DNA of 8,355 bases. It comes from Tannerella sp. (GTDB lineage: Bacteria; Bacteroidota; Bacteroidia; Bacteroidales; Tannerellaceae). A program made the translations under genes and the position numbers. The stretch's first letter is position 1. The number at the start of each line of letters is the position of its first letter. The DNA is taken from contig JAITNE010000221.1 of the NCBI GenBank assembly GCA_031290635.1, positions 1 to 8,355 of the forward strand, read 5' to 3'. The notes beneath the pieces were generated by a model. The model worked only from the letters and a program-made list of their open reading frames with translations. It ran no database searches and had not been told where the DNA came from. Positions 1 through 6,810 of the stretch are shown here, one piece after another.

Positions 1-14
1 TTTATTAAAGAAAA

Positions 15-51
15 TTTGTGTAGAAAGAAAATAAACCTTACCTTTGCTGCC
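15..51 (+). promoter_or_regulatory. Bacteroidota-type promoter of the 645-residue unknown gene
   Basis: A -7 element TACCTTTG lies at 39-46, followed by CTGCC. A TTTG at 15-18 lies 20 bp upstream and matches the usual -33 element at the usual spacing. This fits the Bacteroidota primary sigma factor consensus TTTG-N19..21-TAnnTTTG. Transcription would start near position 53, leaving an A/T-rich leader of about 40 nt before the ATG at 95. Confidence 0.75.
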
Positions 52-94
52 TCAAAGTGCTTAATTAAATAATTATATAATTCAGAAAAGTAAT

Positions 95-2032
95 ATGAAA
101 CATTCAGGATTCTCATTAAGTTTGAGTGAAATTAAGTTCGAATTAGACGAACAAGCTCAAGAAAGTATCGTTAATAATGTGACTGAGAAGGTCGTAGAGG
201 CCGTTCTCAAGGCATTGTCGGACAAAGGTTTGTTAAACCTTTCCTCACTATCGGTTCAACCCTCTCAGGCAGTTAAGGCCGAGGCTCCCGCAGCTATCGC
301 AACTCCTGCCAAAAGAGGTCGACGACCGAAAGTAAGAGTAGAAGAAGTAGCAGCAGAACCAACAGCGCCTGCTACAGTTCAAGCGCCTGCTACAGTTCAA
401 GCGCCCGCTGCAGTTCAGTCGCCCGTAGCAGTTCAGACGGATTCGTCGGCTCTGCTTGTAGATGCAGAGGTTGCGCAGATGCGGAAAATTACGCCGTCGC
501 TTGCGTTAAAGGATGCTGTCAAGCTGCGCACCGAGCTGACGAAGTTTAAGCTGTCGCCAACAGCGCAGGATAAGCTGTCGCAAGAAGAGCAGGATAAGGT
601 TTTGCAAACAGCACAGGATTTCTTTAAGGAAATAGGGTTTAATACTCTGTATGATTTGCTGGTTTACAGGGCAACCCATAAGCCTACAATTCACGTGCAG
701 GAGTTTGCTTTTATCGACGCCTTCATCGATGCAGCGCGACTGAAAGAGTTTGTAGAAAAGGCAGCCGTCAAGCGCTACATGAAAAAGATGATTAAACCCA
801 AAAGAGGCAGAGTAGCCAAGACGATTATGGTTGCGCGTCATCCGGGTACGCCTATAACAAAGGATACACTCTTTGATGCGCTTGATATTTCAACCACTTT
901 GAAGAGCTATGTACGCAAGGAAGGCGTTGTGTCGGTGAACGACGCTATTCTGTACTGCAACGAGGTGAAGCTTGGCGACTTGCTTTTGAAGGGAGCGACT
1001 AACAAGCATTCCATGATTTATCAGCTCGTCAAGTTCCTGCGGGCAAGCGGTTTGGGGACGTCTCCGATGAAGCGTTTCCAGAAAAAGATTGAAGAAGACA
1101 GCGATCAAGAGAAAAGCAAGAAAAAGGTAGAGAAAGTTGCTGCTGCCGTCGTCGAGGTACAAGCAGAGCCGGAAGCGCCCGATTATAAGGAAGAGTTGAA
1201 AGCCGCTAACTATTATAATCTGAATGAGACGGAGATGGCAGCTCTCTTTTCGGAGGTTACGAGCTATGATTTCCCCGAAAAGATGGGCGACACATTCACT
1301 AAAAACAAGATACAGGCGATGTTTGAATTGCTGTACTTTGTAGCCGGCATCTCGCGCAAGTTCTTCAGCGAAGAATTTCGGCTGAACATAAATGAGTTGA
1401 AACGCGTTGAGAAGATATTGATAGACGCCGGATTCATCAATTCTATTGATAAGTTGACGACCTTGAGCTATTGTTACGAGTCGAAGTACTATCATTTCAT
1501 CAGACATTTTCGTAACCGGGTAATCTCCGACAAAAAAGTTCCGCTCTCACGGTTCAACAAGAATCTGACGGAAAGCGAACAGGATGCTCTCTACATAAAT
1601 GTTGTTGACATGGGTTTCAGCGACCGAGTGTTGTCGATCTTGAAACAGGGCAAGATACCGACGGCTATTTCATTGCTTTCGTTTATGATTTACGGATGCG
1701 ATACTGCCAACACGGAAATATATACGTCCGATGTAATCAACGAAATTACCGACGTCCTCGACCATAACGGACTTCACAAGTACAAGTTTGCCAGCTATGT
1801 CAAAGGCTTGCGCAAGTACTACTTCAAGAGCAGTTTGTATTTCCAGAAGAAGAAAACCGAAGAAGCCGCCGCAGTCGCCGAAGCCTCCGGAGGACCAACA
1901 ACCGCATTAGCAGGAATCGCAGCAGCAGCCGCCTCCGCAGCAGCGCCTACCGCTATAGCATCGGCCTTAGCCGCCGCAACAGCATCTGCATCCAAAGAAG
2001 CCGCATCATCCAAAGAAGCATCCGCCACATAA
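95..2032 (+). CDS. Uncharacterised Ala-rich protein with AT-hook-like patch and helical segments
   Basis: I do not recognise this 645-residue protein. There is no signal peptide or membrane segment, so it is probably cytoplasmic. Residues 1-50 look like a small helical domain. Residues about 51-115 are a Pro/Ala/Val/Gln linker containing a basic patch KRGRRPKVR (73-81), reminiscent of an AT-hook, and the hexapeptide repeat APATVQ. Residues about 125-330 and 365-587 are mainly helical and rich in Lys, Phe and Tyr, with a second basic patch KPKRGR near 234-239. A recurring Gly-Phe motif appears near residues 176-191, 441-459 and 501-519 (for example FFKEIGFNTLYDLLVY), suggesting divergent internal helical repeats. 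Residues 588-645 are an Ala/Ser-rich tail. The ATG at 95 is preceded by the A-rich sequence CAGAAAAGTAAT and a well-placed promoter. The basic patches allow nucleic-acid binding, but that is inference only. It is monocistronic and ends before a terminator. Confidence 0.85.
   Translation: MKHSGFSLSLSEIKFELDEQAQESIVNNVTEKVVEAVLKALSDKGLLNLSSLSVQPSQAVKAEAPAAIATPAKRGRRPKVRVEEVAAEPTAPATVQAPATVQAPAAVQSPVAVQTDSSALLVDAEVAQMRKITPSLALKDAVKLRTELTKFKLSPTAQDKLSQEEQDKVLQTAQDFFKEIGFNTLYDLLVYRATHKPTIHVQEFAFIDAFIDAARLKEFVEKAAVKRYMKKMIKPKRGRVAKTIMVARHPGTPITKDTLFDALDISTTLKSYVRKEGVVSVNDAILYCNEVKLGDLLLKGATNKHSMIYQLVKFLRASGLGTSPMKRFQKKIEEDSDQEKSKKKVEKVAAAVVEVQAEPEAPDYKEELKAANYYNLNETEMAALFSEVTSYDFPEKMGDTFTKNKIQAMFELLYFVAGISRKFFSEEFRLNINELKRVEKILIDAGFINSIDKLTTLSYCYESKYYHFIRHFRNRVISDKKVPLSRFNKNLTESEQDALYINVVDMGFSDRVLSILKQGKIPTAISLLSFMIYGCDTANTEIYTSDVINEITDVLDHNGLHKYKFASYVKGLRKYYFKSSLYFQKKKTEEAAAVAEASGGPTTALAGIAAAAASAAAPTAIASALAAATASASKEAASSKEASAT
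365..436 (+). repeat. 18-bp in-frame tandem repeat (4 copies) in the linker
   Basis: Four units at 365-382, 383-400, 401-418 and 419-436 encode the hexapeptide series APATVQ, APATVQ, APAAVQ, SPVAVQ (register approximate). The first two units are identical at the DNA level and the last two have diverged. The unit length is a multiple of three, so copy number can change without a frameshift. This is typical of a flexible interdomain linker that grows by slippage. Confidence 0.9.
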
Positions 2033-2054
2033 GCATCTTAAAGAAGCATCTGCC
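2012..2054 (+). repeat. 28-bp-offset duplication spanning the stop codon of the unknown gene
   Basis: AAAGAAGCATC(C/T)GCC occurs at 2012-2026, inside the Ala-rich tail, and again at 2040-2054, after the TAA stop at 2030-2032. The offset of 28 bp is not a multiple of three, so the second copy is in the +1 frame. In that frame it would read KEASAEKEA, the same style as the coded tail KEASAT. This suggests the present C-terminus was set by a slippage or indel event. Confidence 0.75.
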
Positions 2055-2056
2055 GA

Positions 2057-2092
2057 AAAAGAAGCGAGGGTAATCATACCCCCGCTTCTTTT
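2057..2092. terminator. Hairpin terminator, likely bidirectional
   Basis: The arm 2057-2070 (AAAAGAAGCGAGGG) pairs with 2079-2092 (CCCCCGCTTCTTTT) with one A-C mismatch and an 8-nt loop. On the plus strand the T-rich tract CTTCTTTTCGTTTATTT follows, 25 nt after the upstream stop codon. On the minus strand the stem ends in TTTTT, so it can also terminate the convergent M16 peptidase transcript, whose stop lies about 150 bp away. The 5' arm resembles the Lys-Glu-Ala codon repeats of the upstream gene and may be derived from them. Confidence 0.8.
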
Positions 2093-2110
2093 CGTTTATT
2101 TGCCTGTTAG

Positions 2111-2240
2111 CTTATGACGCCGACTAATAAGCGCTTATGACGCCGACTAATAAGCGCTTATGACGCCGACTAATAAGCGCTTATGACGCCGACTAATAAG
2201 CGCTTATGACACCGACGAATAAGCGCTTATGACACCGGCT
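2111..2240. repeat. 23-bp tandem repeat array with palindromic junctions
   Basis: Five full units lie at 2111-2133, 2134-2156, 2157-2179, 2180-2202 and 2203-2225. A decayed sixth copy starts at 2226 and runs into the stop codon of the M16 gene. Units 1-4 are identical and unit 5 has two substitutions. Each unit starts CTTATGACGCC and ends CTAATAAGCG. Every junction creates the perfect 12-bp palindrome ATAAGCGCTTAT, at 2127, 2150, 2173, 2196 and 2219. Internal units can also fold into an 8-bp stem (GCGCTTAT/ATAAGCGC) with an 11-nt loop on either strand. The array fills the gap between two convergent genes. There are no spacers as in CRISPR, and no rep or transposase gene is nearby. Function is unknown. 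Confidence 0.95.
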
Positions 2241-5106
2241 ATTCTTCAGGCGACATCAGTATCTCTATCACATTTCCCTGCTCGAGAAACTGTCGGGTAA
2301 AGGTTTTGACGTCGTCGGAGGTGATTGAATTGAGGATGGCGTTGTATTCGGTGTGCGAATCAAAGCCCTGCGAGTAGTATTTGTCGATCACATTAAGCCA
2401 GTAGTCGTTCTCCTGCATTATCTCACGGCGACCTTTGAGGATGCTAAGGCGGCTTTTTGTGAAATAATCTTCGCGCAACTCGCCGGCGGCTATGCGTTCA
2501 AGCTCGTTCTTGACTATCTTGAGAATCTGGTCGCGTCGGGCAGGATTGGTGTCGTAGAATATCTGGATGGTCATGCGACCTTCGGGGAAATCATGCAGCA
2601 GGATGGAGGTGCGGACGCCGTACGACGCGCTTTCGCCCTCGCGCACTTTCTCGGTATAGACGAGGTCGAGGATATTGCTAAGCAGTTGCGAAGTGAGCAG
2701 ATTCTTCATCGTGTAAGGCATTTCGCCGGAGTAAAACAGCGCGATGGACGACTTGGGAGTCTCCAGCCGGCGCGTGAAATGGCATTCTATCTTGCCGCTC
2801 GCAAAGGGCGTTACCTGCGACGGGTCGCCCTTTTCCTTGCGGTTGAGCGAGGGCAGGGTAGCCAGATATTGCTCTATCAGCGGACGGATGGTGTCCTTGT
2901 TGATGTTGCCGATGAAAGTAAAGACGAAGTCGGAGGCGTCGGCGTATCTCTCATTATACATGTCGATCATGCGGTGATAGTCAACATTGTCGAAGTCGCT
3001 CGATCTCAACCGGCGATTGCGGGGGTTGCTGTCGTAAAGGATTTGGGTGAGCGTGTCGATGAACGAGTACATCGGGTTTAAGTTTTGATTGTCGAGCTGC
3101 GTCTTGATTCGTCCTGTGAAAGATTTGTAGGCTTCATCGTCAGTCCGCACGGCAGTCATTTGAAGATATACAAGCTCAAACAGCGTCTTCAGGTCGGAGG
3201 GAGACGACGAGCCGTTGATACTCTCGTCCGACTTGCCTACGCCGGCGCTCAGAGTTACATTCTTGCCGGCCAGCGTCTTGTTAAGCGCGGTAACGCTAAA
3301 GTTTCCCAGACCGCCAATCGAGGATGCGTCGTTCATAACCTTAAGATTATAAACGTCCTTTTCGTCGGTAAAAAGGGTAGTTCCACCCGGACTTGTGGCC
3401 GTCATCTTTATCTCGTCCTGCTTCAGCTCGGTCGGTTTGACAACCACGCGCACGCCGTTGCTCAAGGTGTAGATGGTTACTCCGCCGAAAAGCGTGTCGG
3501 TCTTCTCTTCGATTATCTTGCCGGGGACGGGCAGTTCGGGAATCAATATGTCGCTGATGACTTCCTCCTCATTCGCCGTAACGCTTACTCCGCTTGCTTC
3601 GACAAACATCTGCAACAGCTCGTCTTCCGCAGGATAAGTTACGCCTTCCTTCTCGGGGGCGGAAAGGCTGATGACGATGTTGCGACCGTTGTCGCTGTCG
3701 GCAAAGAGCTGCTTGACGAAGTGATTGACGCCTTCAACAGGAAAGTTGGGCGCTATCTGTTTGATGATTTCGTACTCGACCTCGATGCCCGGAATGCACT
3801 CGCCGGTGGTGAAGTTGCGCACGTATTCTTCGGCGTAGGACGAGTTCTGATGCTTGTCGCGCTCGTTGTAGGTTGATTCGTAGGATTTGAGGATGTTGGT
3901 TCTGGCTCGCTCGTACTCTGCGGCAGTGAAACCGAACTGTTTCAGACGCTCGGTTTCGGCTATCAAAGCGTTCATGGCTCCGGGCAGCTCGCCGGGTTTG
4001 GCGATGACTATCGAAGTCCATGCATCCTTGGTAGTGGCGACGTAATAAGAATCATCCATCGACATGGCGGCTACAAACGGAGGGTCGGCCTGCTGGAGGA
4101 TTTCGGAGAAGCGTTCGCTCATTATCATGGAGATAACCATCCTGTTATATCCCGAAATAAAATCTACCAGAGTGCCTCGCAGGGCTTCCGGAATGACGTC
4201 GTGCTTGTAGAAGATGCTAAGGTTGATGTTAGTCATCTCCTTGTCGGTGGCTACGGATACAAGCGGGCGCTCGTTGTCGGCTACCTCATACTTCTCCCTC
4301 ACGGCAGGATTGGTCTGCGGCTTTACGTCGGCAAAAAGCGTCCGTATCTTCTTTTCGACGGCGTCAACGTCAACATCTCCGACGATGATTATGCCTTGCA
4401 GGTCGGGACGATACCATTTGCGGTAGTAATCCCGCAGTTCTTCGCCCTTAAAGTTATCTACGATGTTGATGTCGCCGATAGGCAGACGGTTGCCGTACTT
4501 GCTGCCGGGGTACATCTTCGGAAGTTGAGTTTCAAGCAGGCGCATCTTCGCGGATGCACCCGTCCGCCATTCTTCATGGATGATGCCGCGTTCCTTGACT
4601 ATGTCTTCGTCGCGCAGCAGCAGAAACTGCGTCCAGTCGTGGAGAATCAGCAGGCAGGAATCGGTAACTCCCGGCTCGTCAACCGGCGCGTTCATAAGCA
4701 TGTAAACCGTTTCCTCGAAGCTGGTGTAGGCGTTGAGGTTTTCACCAAAAACCATGCCCTTGTTTTCGGTGTATTCTTTGATGCCGTTCTTCGAGGGAAA
4801 ATGCTTGGATCCGTTGAAAGCCATGTGTTCGAGGAAGTGGGCGAGGCCGCGCTGGTTGTCGTCCTCCTGCATGGAGCCGACGTTTTGGACGATGTAAAAC
4901 TCCGCTCTGTCCTTCGGCAGTTCGTTATGGCGTATGTAAAACGTCAGGCCGTTGTCTAACTTGCCGTACCGGAGCTTCGGGTCCATCACGATTTTCTCGG
5001 TCATGGCGGCGGCGTCCTGTGGCTTGGCGGCGTTCTCCTGTGCCGTCATTAAGGCGGGCAGAGCGAGCGTAGCGCTCAATGTAATCAGTAAAAATAAATG
5101 TTTCAT
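2239..5106 (-). CDS. Exported M16 family zinc peptidase (PqqL/pitrilysin-like)
   Basis: This 955-residue zinc metallopeptidase should act in the periplasm or at the envelope, degrading peptides or small unfolded proteins. A signal peptide (MKHLFLLITLSATLALPALMTA) precedes QEN. The zinc motif HFLEH lies at about residues 90-94. The remaining ligand is expected in ERGIIHEEWR at about 172-180, probably the second Glu of EEW. An M16_C-type domain follows at about 210-400. A second half starting near residue 530 repeats the fold (TLSNGVRVVVKPT, then FTFIGNINKD near 740) but lacks HxxEH, so it is the usual inactive half of a single-chain M16 enzyme. Length fits PqqL-like proteins (about 930 residues in E. 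coli). The chosen ATG at 5106-5104 heads the signal peptide. An upstream in-frame TTG at 5148 lies inside the -7 promoter element and would add 14 residues, so it is rejected. It is divergent from dacB. The exact substrate cannot be told. Confidence 0.95.
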   Translation of the reverse strand: MKHLFLLITLSATLALPALMTAQENAAKPQDAAAMTEKIVMDPKLRYGKLDNGLTFYIRHNELPKDRAEFYIVQNVGSMQEDDNQRGLAHFLEHMAFNGSKHFPSKNGIKEYTENKGMVFGENLNAYTSFEETVYMLMNAPVDEPGVTDSCLLILHDWTQFLLLRDEDIVKERGIIHEEWRTGASAKMRLLETQLPKMYPGSKYGNRLPIGDINIVDNFKGEELRDYYRKWYRPDLQGIIIVGDVDVDAVEKKIRTLFADVKPQTNPAVREKYEVADNERPLVSVATDKEMTNINLSIFYKHDVIPEALRGTLVDFISGYNRMVISMIMSERFSEILQQADPPFVAAMSMDDSYYVATTKDAWTSIVIAKPGELPGAMNALIAETERLKQFGFTAAEYERARTNILKSYESTYNERDKHQNSSYAEEYVRNFTTGECIPGIEVEYEIIKQIAPNFPVEGVNHFVKQLFADSDNGRNIVISLSAPEKEGVTYPAEDELLQMFVEASGVSVTANEEEVISDILIPELPVPGKIIEEKTDTLFGGVTIYTLSNGVRVVVKPTELKQDEIKMTATSPGGTTLFTDEKDVYNLKVMNDASSIGGLGNFSVTALNKTLAGKNVTLSAGVGKSDESINGSSSPSDLKTLFELVYLQMTAVRTDDEAYKSFTGRIKTQLDNQNLNPMYSFIDTLTQILYDSNPRNRRLRSSDFDNVDYHRMIDMYNERYADASDFVFTFIGNINKDTIRPLIEQYLATLPSLNRKEKGDPSQVTPFASGKIECHFTRRLETPKSSIALFYSGEMPYTMKNLLTSQLLSNILDLVYTEKVREGESASYGVRTSILLHDFPEGRMTIQIFYDTNPARRDQILKIVKNELERIAAGELREDYFTKSRLSILKGRREIMQENDYWLNVIDKYYSQGFDSHTEYNAILNSITSDDVKTFTRQFLEQGNVIEILMSPEE

Positions 5107-5140
5107 CTTGTTGTCGTATATATTAATAATGTAAGTATTC

Positions 5141-5153
5141 GGCTGCAAAGTTA
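5141..5153 (-). promoter_or_regulatory. Promoter -7 element of the M16 peptidase gene
   Basis: Read on the minus strand, TAACTTTG (5153-5146) is followed by CAGCC. Transcription would start near 5138, giving a leader of about 33 nt before the ATG at 5106. No good TTTG -33 element is visible at 19-21 bp upstream; only a weak CTTCG lies near 5173-5169. The leader ends in ACAACAAG directly before ATG, the same eight bases found before the amtB start. Confidence 0.7.
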
Positions 5154-5178
5154 GGCATAATTTTTCAGCGAAGCTAAA

Positions 5179-5211
5179 TTGAAGCCCGGAAAAATGCTTA
5201 TCTTTGCCGCC
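5179..5211 (+). promoter_or_regulatory. Promoter of dacB, divergent to the M16 promoter
   Basis: A -7 element TATCTTTG lies at 5199-5206, followed by CCGCC. A TTG at 5179-5181 is 17 bp upstream and could be the -33 element, at the short end of the allowed spacing. The predicted start site near 5213 rules out in-frame starts at TTG 5179 and ATG 5194 and supports the GTG at 5230. Only 45 bp separate this -7 element from the opposing one at 5146-5153, so the two polymerase footprints overlap. Confidence 0.7.
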
Positions 5212-5229
5212 CTAAACAAGTGGTTAAAC

Positions 5230-6675
5230 GTGAAAAAGTTTCTTTTATTATTCATAGCTCTTACGGTTCTGACGAAGGTCGAAGGGCAGACGCATCCTGC
5301 GATTGAGAGGTTTACGGCAGATGATGCGATGCGGGGCGCGTCGATTTCGATGATGGTCAGAAACGTGGCTAACGACTCCGTCGTTTTTTCTTTCGACCCC
5401 GACCGTGAAGTTATTCCCGCTTCGGTGATGAAGGTTGTTACTACATCGATGGCGCTTGAGTTGCTCGGCGAAGATTTTTGCTACAGCACCTCGCTGATGT
5501 ACGACGGACAGGTGCAGGATTCCGTCCTCAAAGGCAACCTCTACATCGTGGGCAGCGGCGATCCGTCGATTTGCTCTTCGGAGGCCGACTCCGTCTGTAT
5601 TACTCAATGGCTCGATTCCGTCCGAAGCAAGGGGATTAAGCAGATTATCGGCGCGGTGATAGCCGACGGGAGCGTGTTTGACGACGAAGGCATTTCGATG
5701 AAATGGCTTCGCGAAGATCTCGGCAGCTATTACGGTCAGGGTTGCTACGGAATCAACGCTTTCGACAACCGTTACACGCTCTTTCTAAATACTTCCAAAA
5801 CGGGCGCTAAACCTGTCGTTGACCATACTTCGCCATCCATCCCGTCCCTGCAATTCCACAATCATCTCATTACCGGCGAGGCTAATCAGGACAGCAATTA
5901 CATCATCGGTTCACCATACTCCAACGACCGTTTTCTGTATGGCGTTGTACCGTCCGGTCGCACGTCGTTTGCCATTCGCGGCGACATTCCCGACCCGCCG
6001 CTTTTCCTCGCGCAATATCTTACCGACAGGCTTCGTCGTGAGGGTATCACGGTAATCGGCGTTCCTGTTTCCCGACGTCAGTTAGTACAGGAAGGAAAGT
6101 GGAACGACTCCCGGCGGACGCTTTTGGCGACCACTTCTTCGCGTCCGCTAAAGGAGCTTGTCCGCATTACCAACAACGTCAGCGCCAATCTTTACGCCGA
6201 CGCTTTCCTGAAGACCATCGGCCTGAAATATAAACCGACCGGGAACGAAGTTGTTTCCTCCTTCGACCGCGGGGTTCTGGTTCTGCGCGAGGCTTTAATC
6301 GGCAGGAAGATAAATGCTTCGCCGCTGTGGATGTTTGACGGCAGCGGCCTTGCGCCGACCGACAAGGTTACAGCCCGATTCCTCTGCGACCTGCTCTGTT
6401 ACATGGCTACAAAGTCGCCGGTCTCCTCGTCTTTTGTTGAATCATTGCCGCTGGCCGGGGTCGAGGGCACGGTGCGCACTACCCTGCAAGGCAGCGCTCT
6501 GCAAGGGAAGGTCAGGCTCAAGAGCGGCAGCATGAGCCGGGTGCGCAGTTACGCCGGATATATTACTGCTGCCGACCGTCGTTATGTAGTTGCCATCGTA
6601 GTAAATAATTTTTCCTGCCGACAGTCGCAGGTCAAGCCGGCTATCGAACAGCTGCTGCTTGCGCTTCCATATTAA
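5230..6675 (+). CDS. dacB: D-alanyl-D-alanine carboxypeptidase/endopeptidase, PBP4 type (peptidase S13)
   Basis: This is a periplasmic serine DD-peptidase of 481 residues. It trims the terminal D-Ala of peptidoglycan stem peptides and/or cleaves DD-crosslinks. All three penicillin-binding motifs are visible: SVMK (nucleophile Ser65, Lys68), SAN (318-320, in TNNVSANLYADAFLK) and KSG (431-433, followed by SMSRVRSYAGY). The long stretch between SxxK and SxN is typical of the class C PBP4 insertion. VGSGDP near residue 108 and MFDGSGL near 370 are also typical of the family. Length agrees with E. coli DacB (477). A signal peptide VKKFLLLFIALTVLTKVEG ends before QTHP. The GTG at 5230 is chosen because earlier in-frame starts lie in or before the -7 promoter element, leaving a leader of about 17 nt. 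It is divergent from the M16 peptidase. The amtB gene 135 bp downstream has its own promoter, so this is probably a single-gene transcript. Confidence 0.95.
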   Translation: MKKFLLLFIALTVLTKVEGQTHPAIERFTADDAMRGASISMMVRNVANDSVVFSFDPDREVIPASVMKVVTTSMALELLGEDFCYSTSLMYDGQVQDSVLKGNLYIVGSGDPSICSSEADSVCITQWLDSVRSKGIKQIIGAVIADGSVFDDEGISMKWLREDLGSYYGQGCYGINAFDNRYTLFLNTSKTGAKPVVDHTSPSIPSLQFHNHLITGEANQDSNYIIGSPYSNDRFLYGVVPSGRTSFAIRGDIPDPPLFLAQYLTDRLRREGITVIGVPVSRRQLVQEGKWNDSRRTLLATTSSRPLKELVRITNNVSANLYADAFLKTIGLKYKPTGNEVVSSFDRGVLVLREALIGRKINASPLWMFDGSGLAPTDKVTARFLCDLLCYMATKSPVSSSFVESLPLAGVEGTVRTTLQGSALQGKVRLKSGSMSRVRSYAGYITAADRRYVVAIVVNNFSCRQSQVKPAIEQLLLALPY

Positions 6676-6724
6676 TAGAACGACAGCTTTTTTCAATATC
6701 ATTTTAGCATAATTCTCATCTTCC

Positions 6725-6751
6725 GAAAAGATATTTGTCTGAAATATTTTC
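6725..6751. other. Imperfect AT-rich inverted repeat upstream of the amtB promoter
   Basis: GAAAAGATATTT (6725-6736) can pair with AAATATTTTC (6742-6751) around a GTCTG loop, with a two-base bulge. It lies 50 bp after the dacB stop and immediately upstream of, or overlapping, the amtB -33 region. It could be a weak terminator for dacB or an operator for amtB. No clear T-tract follows, so neither role is certain. Confidence 0.3.
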
Positions 6752-6783
6752 TTGTATGATTTCTTTTTATTACTTTTGCGGTC
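6752..6783 (+). promoter_or_regulatory. Promoter of amtB
   Basis: A -7 element TACTTTTG lies at 6771-6778, followed by CGGTC. A TTG at 6752-6754 lies 16 bp upstream, slightly short for a -33 element. Transcription would start near 6785, giving a leader of about 26 nt before the ATG at 6811. The leader ends in ACAACAAG. No sigma-54 type GG-N10-GC element was seen. Confidence 0.65.
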
Positions 6784-6810
6784 ATATTAACGAAATTATA
6801 TTACAACAAG

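Noticed and set aside
890..1507. 205-codon open frame on the minus strand inside the unknown gene
   Set aside because: It is a shadow frame opposite a gene with its own promoter and terminator. Its product shows no coherent domain and there is no -7 element in front of it.
2111..2240. CRISPR array or plasmid iterons
   Set aside because: Units are directly abutting with no spacers and no cas genes. Iterons would need a nearby rep gene or A/T-rich origin, and neither is visible.
4201..4959. 252-codon open frame on the plus strand inside the M16 gene
   Set aside because: It is antisense to clear M16 coding sequence that includes the HFLEH zinc motif. It has no recognisable domains and no promoter or ribosome-binding evidence. 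The same applies to the antisense frames at 2353-3081 and 3085-3876.
5146..5148. TTG start extending the M16 protein by 14 residues
   Set aside because: The codon is part of the -7 promoter element, so it would lie upstream of the transcription start. The added residues also precede an intact signal peptide.
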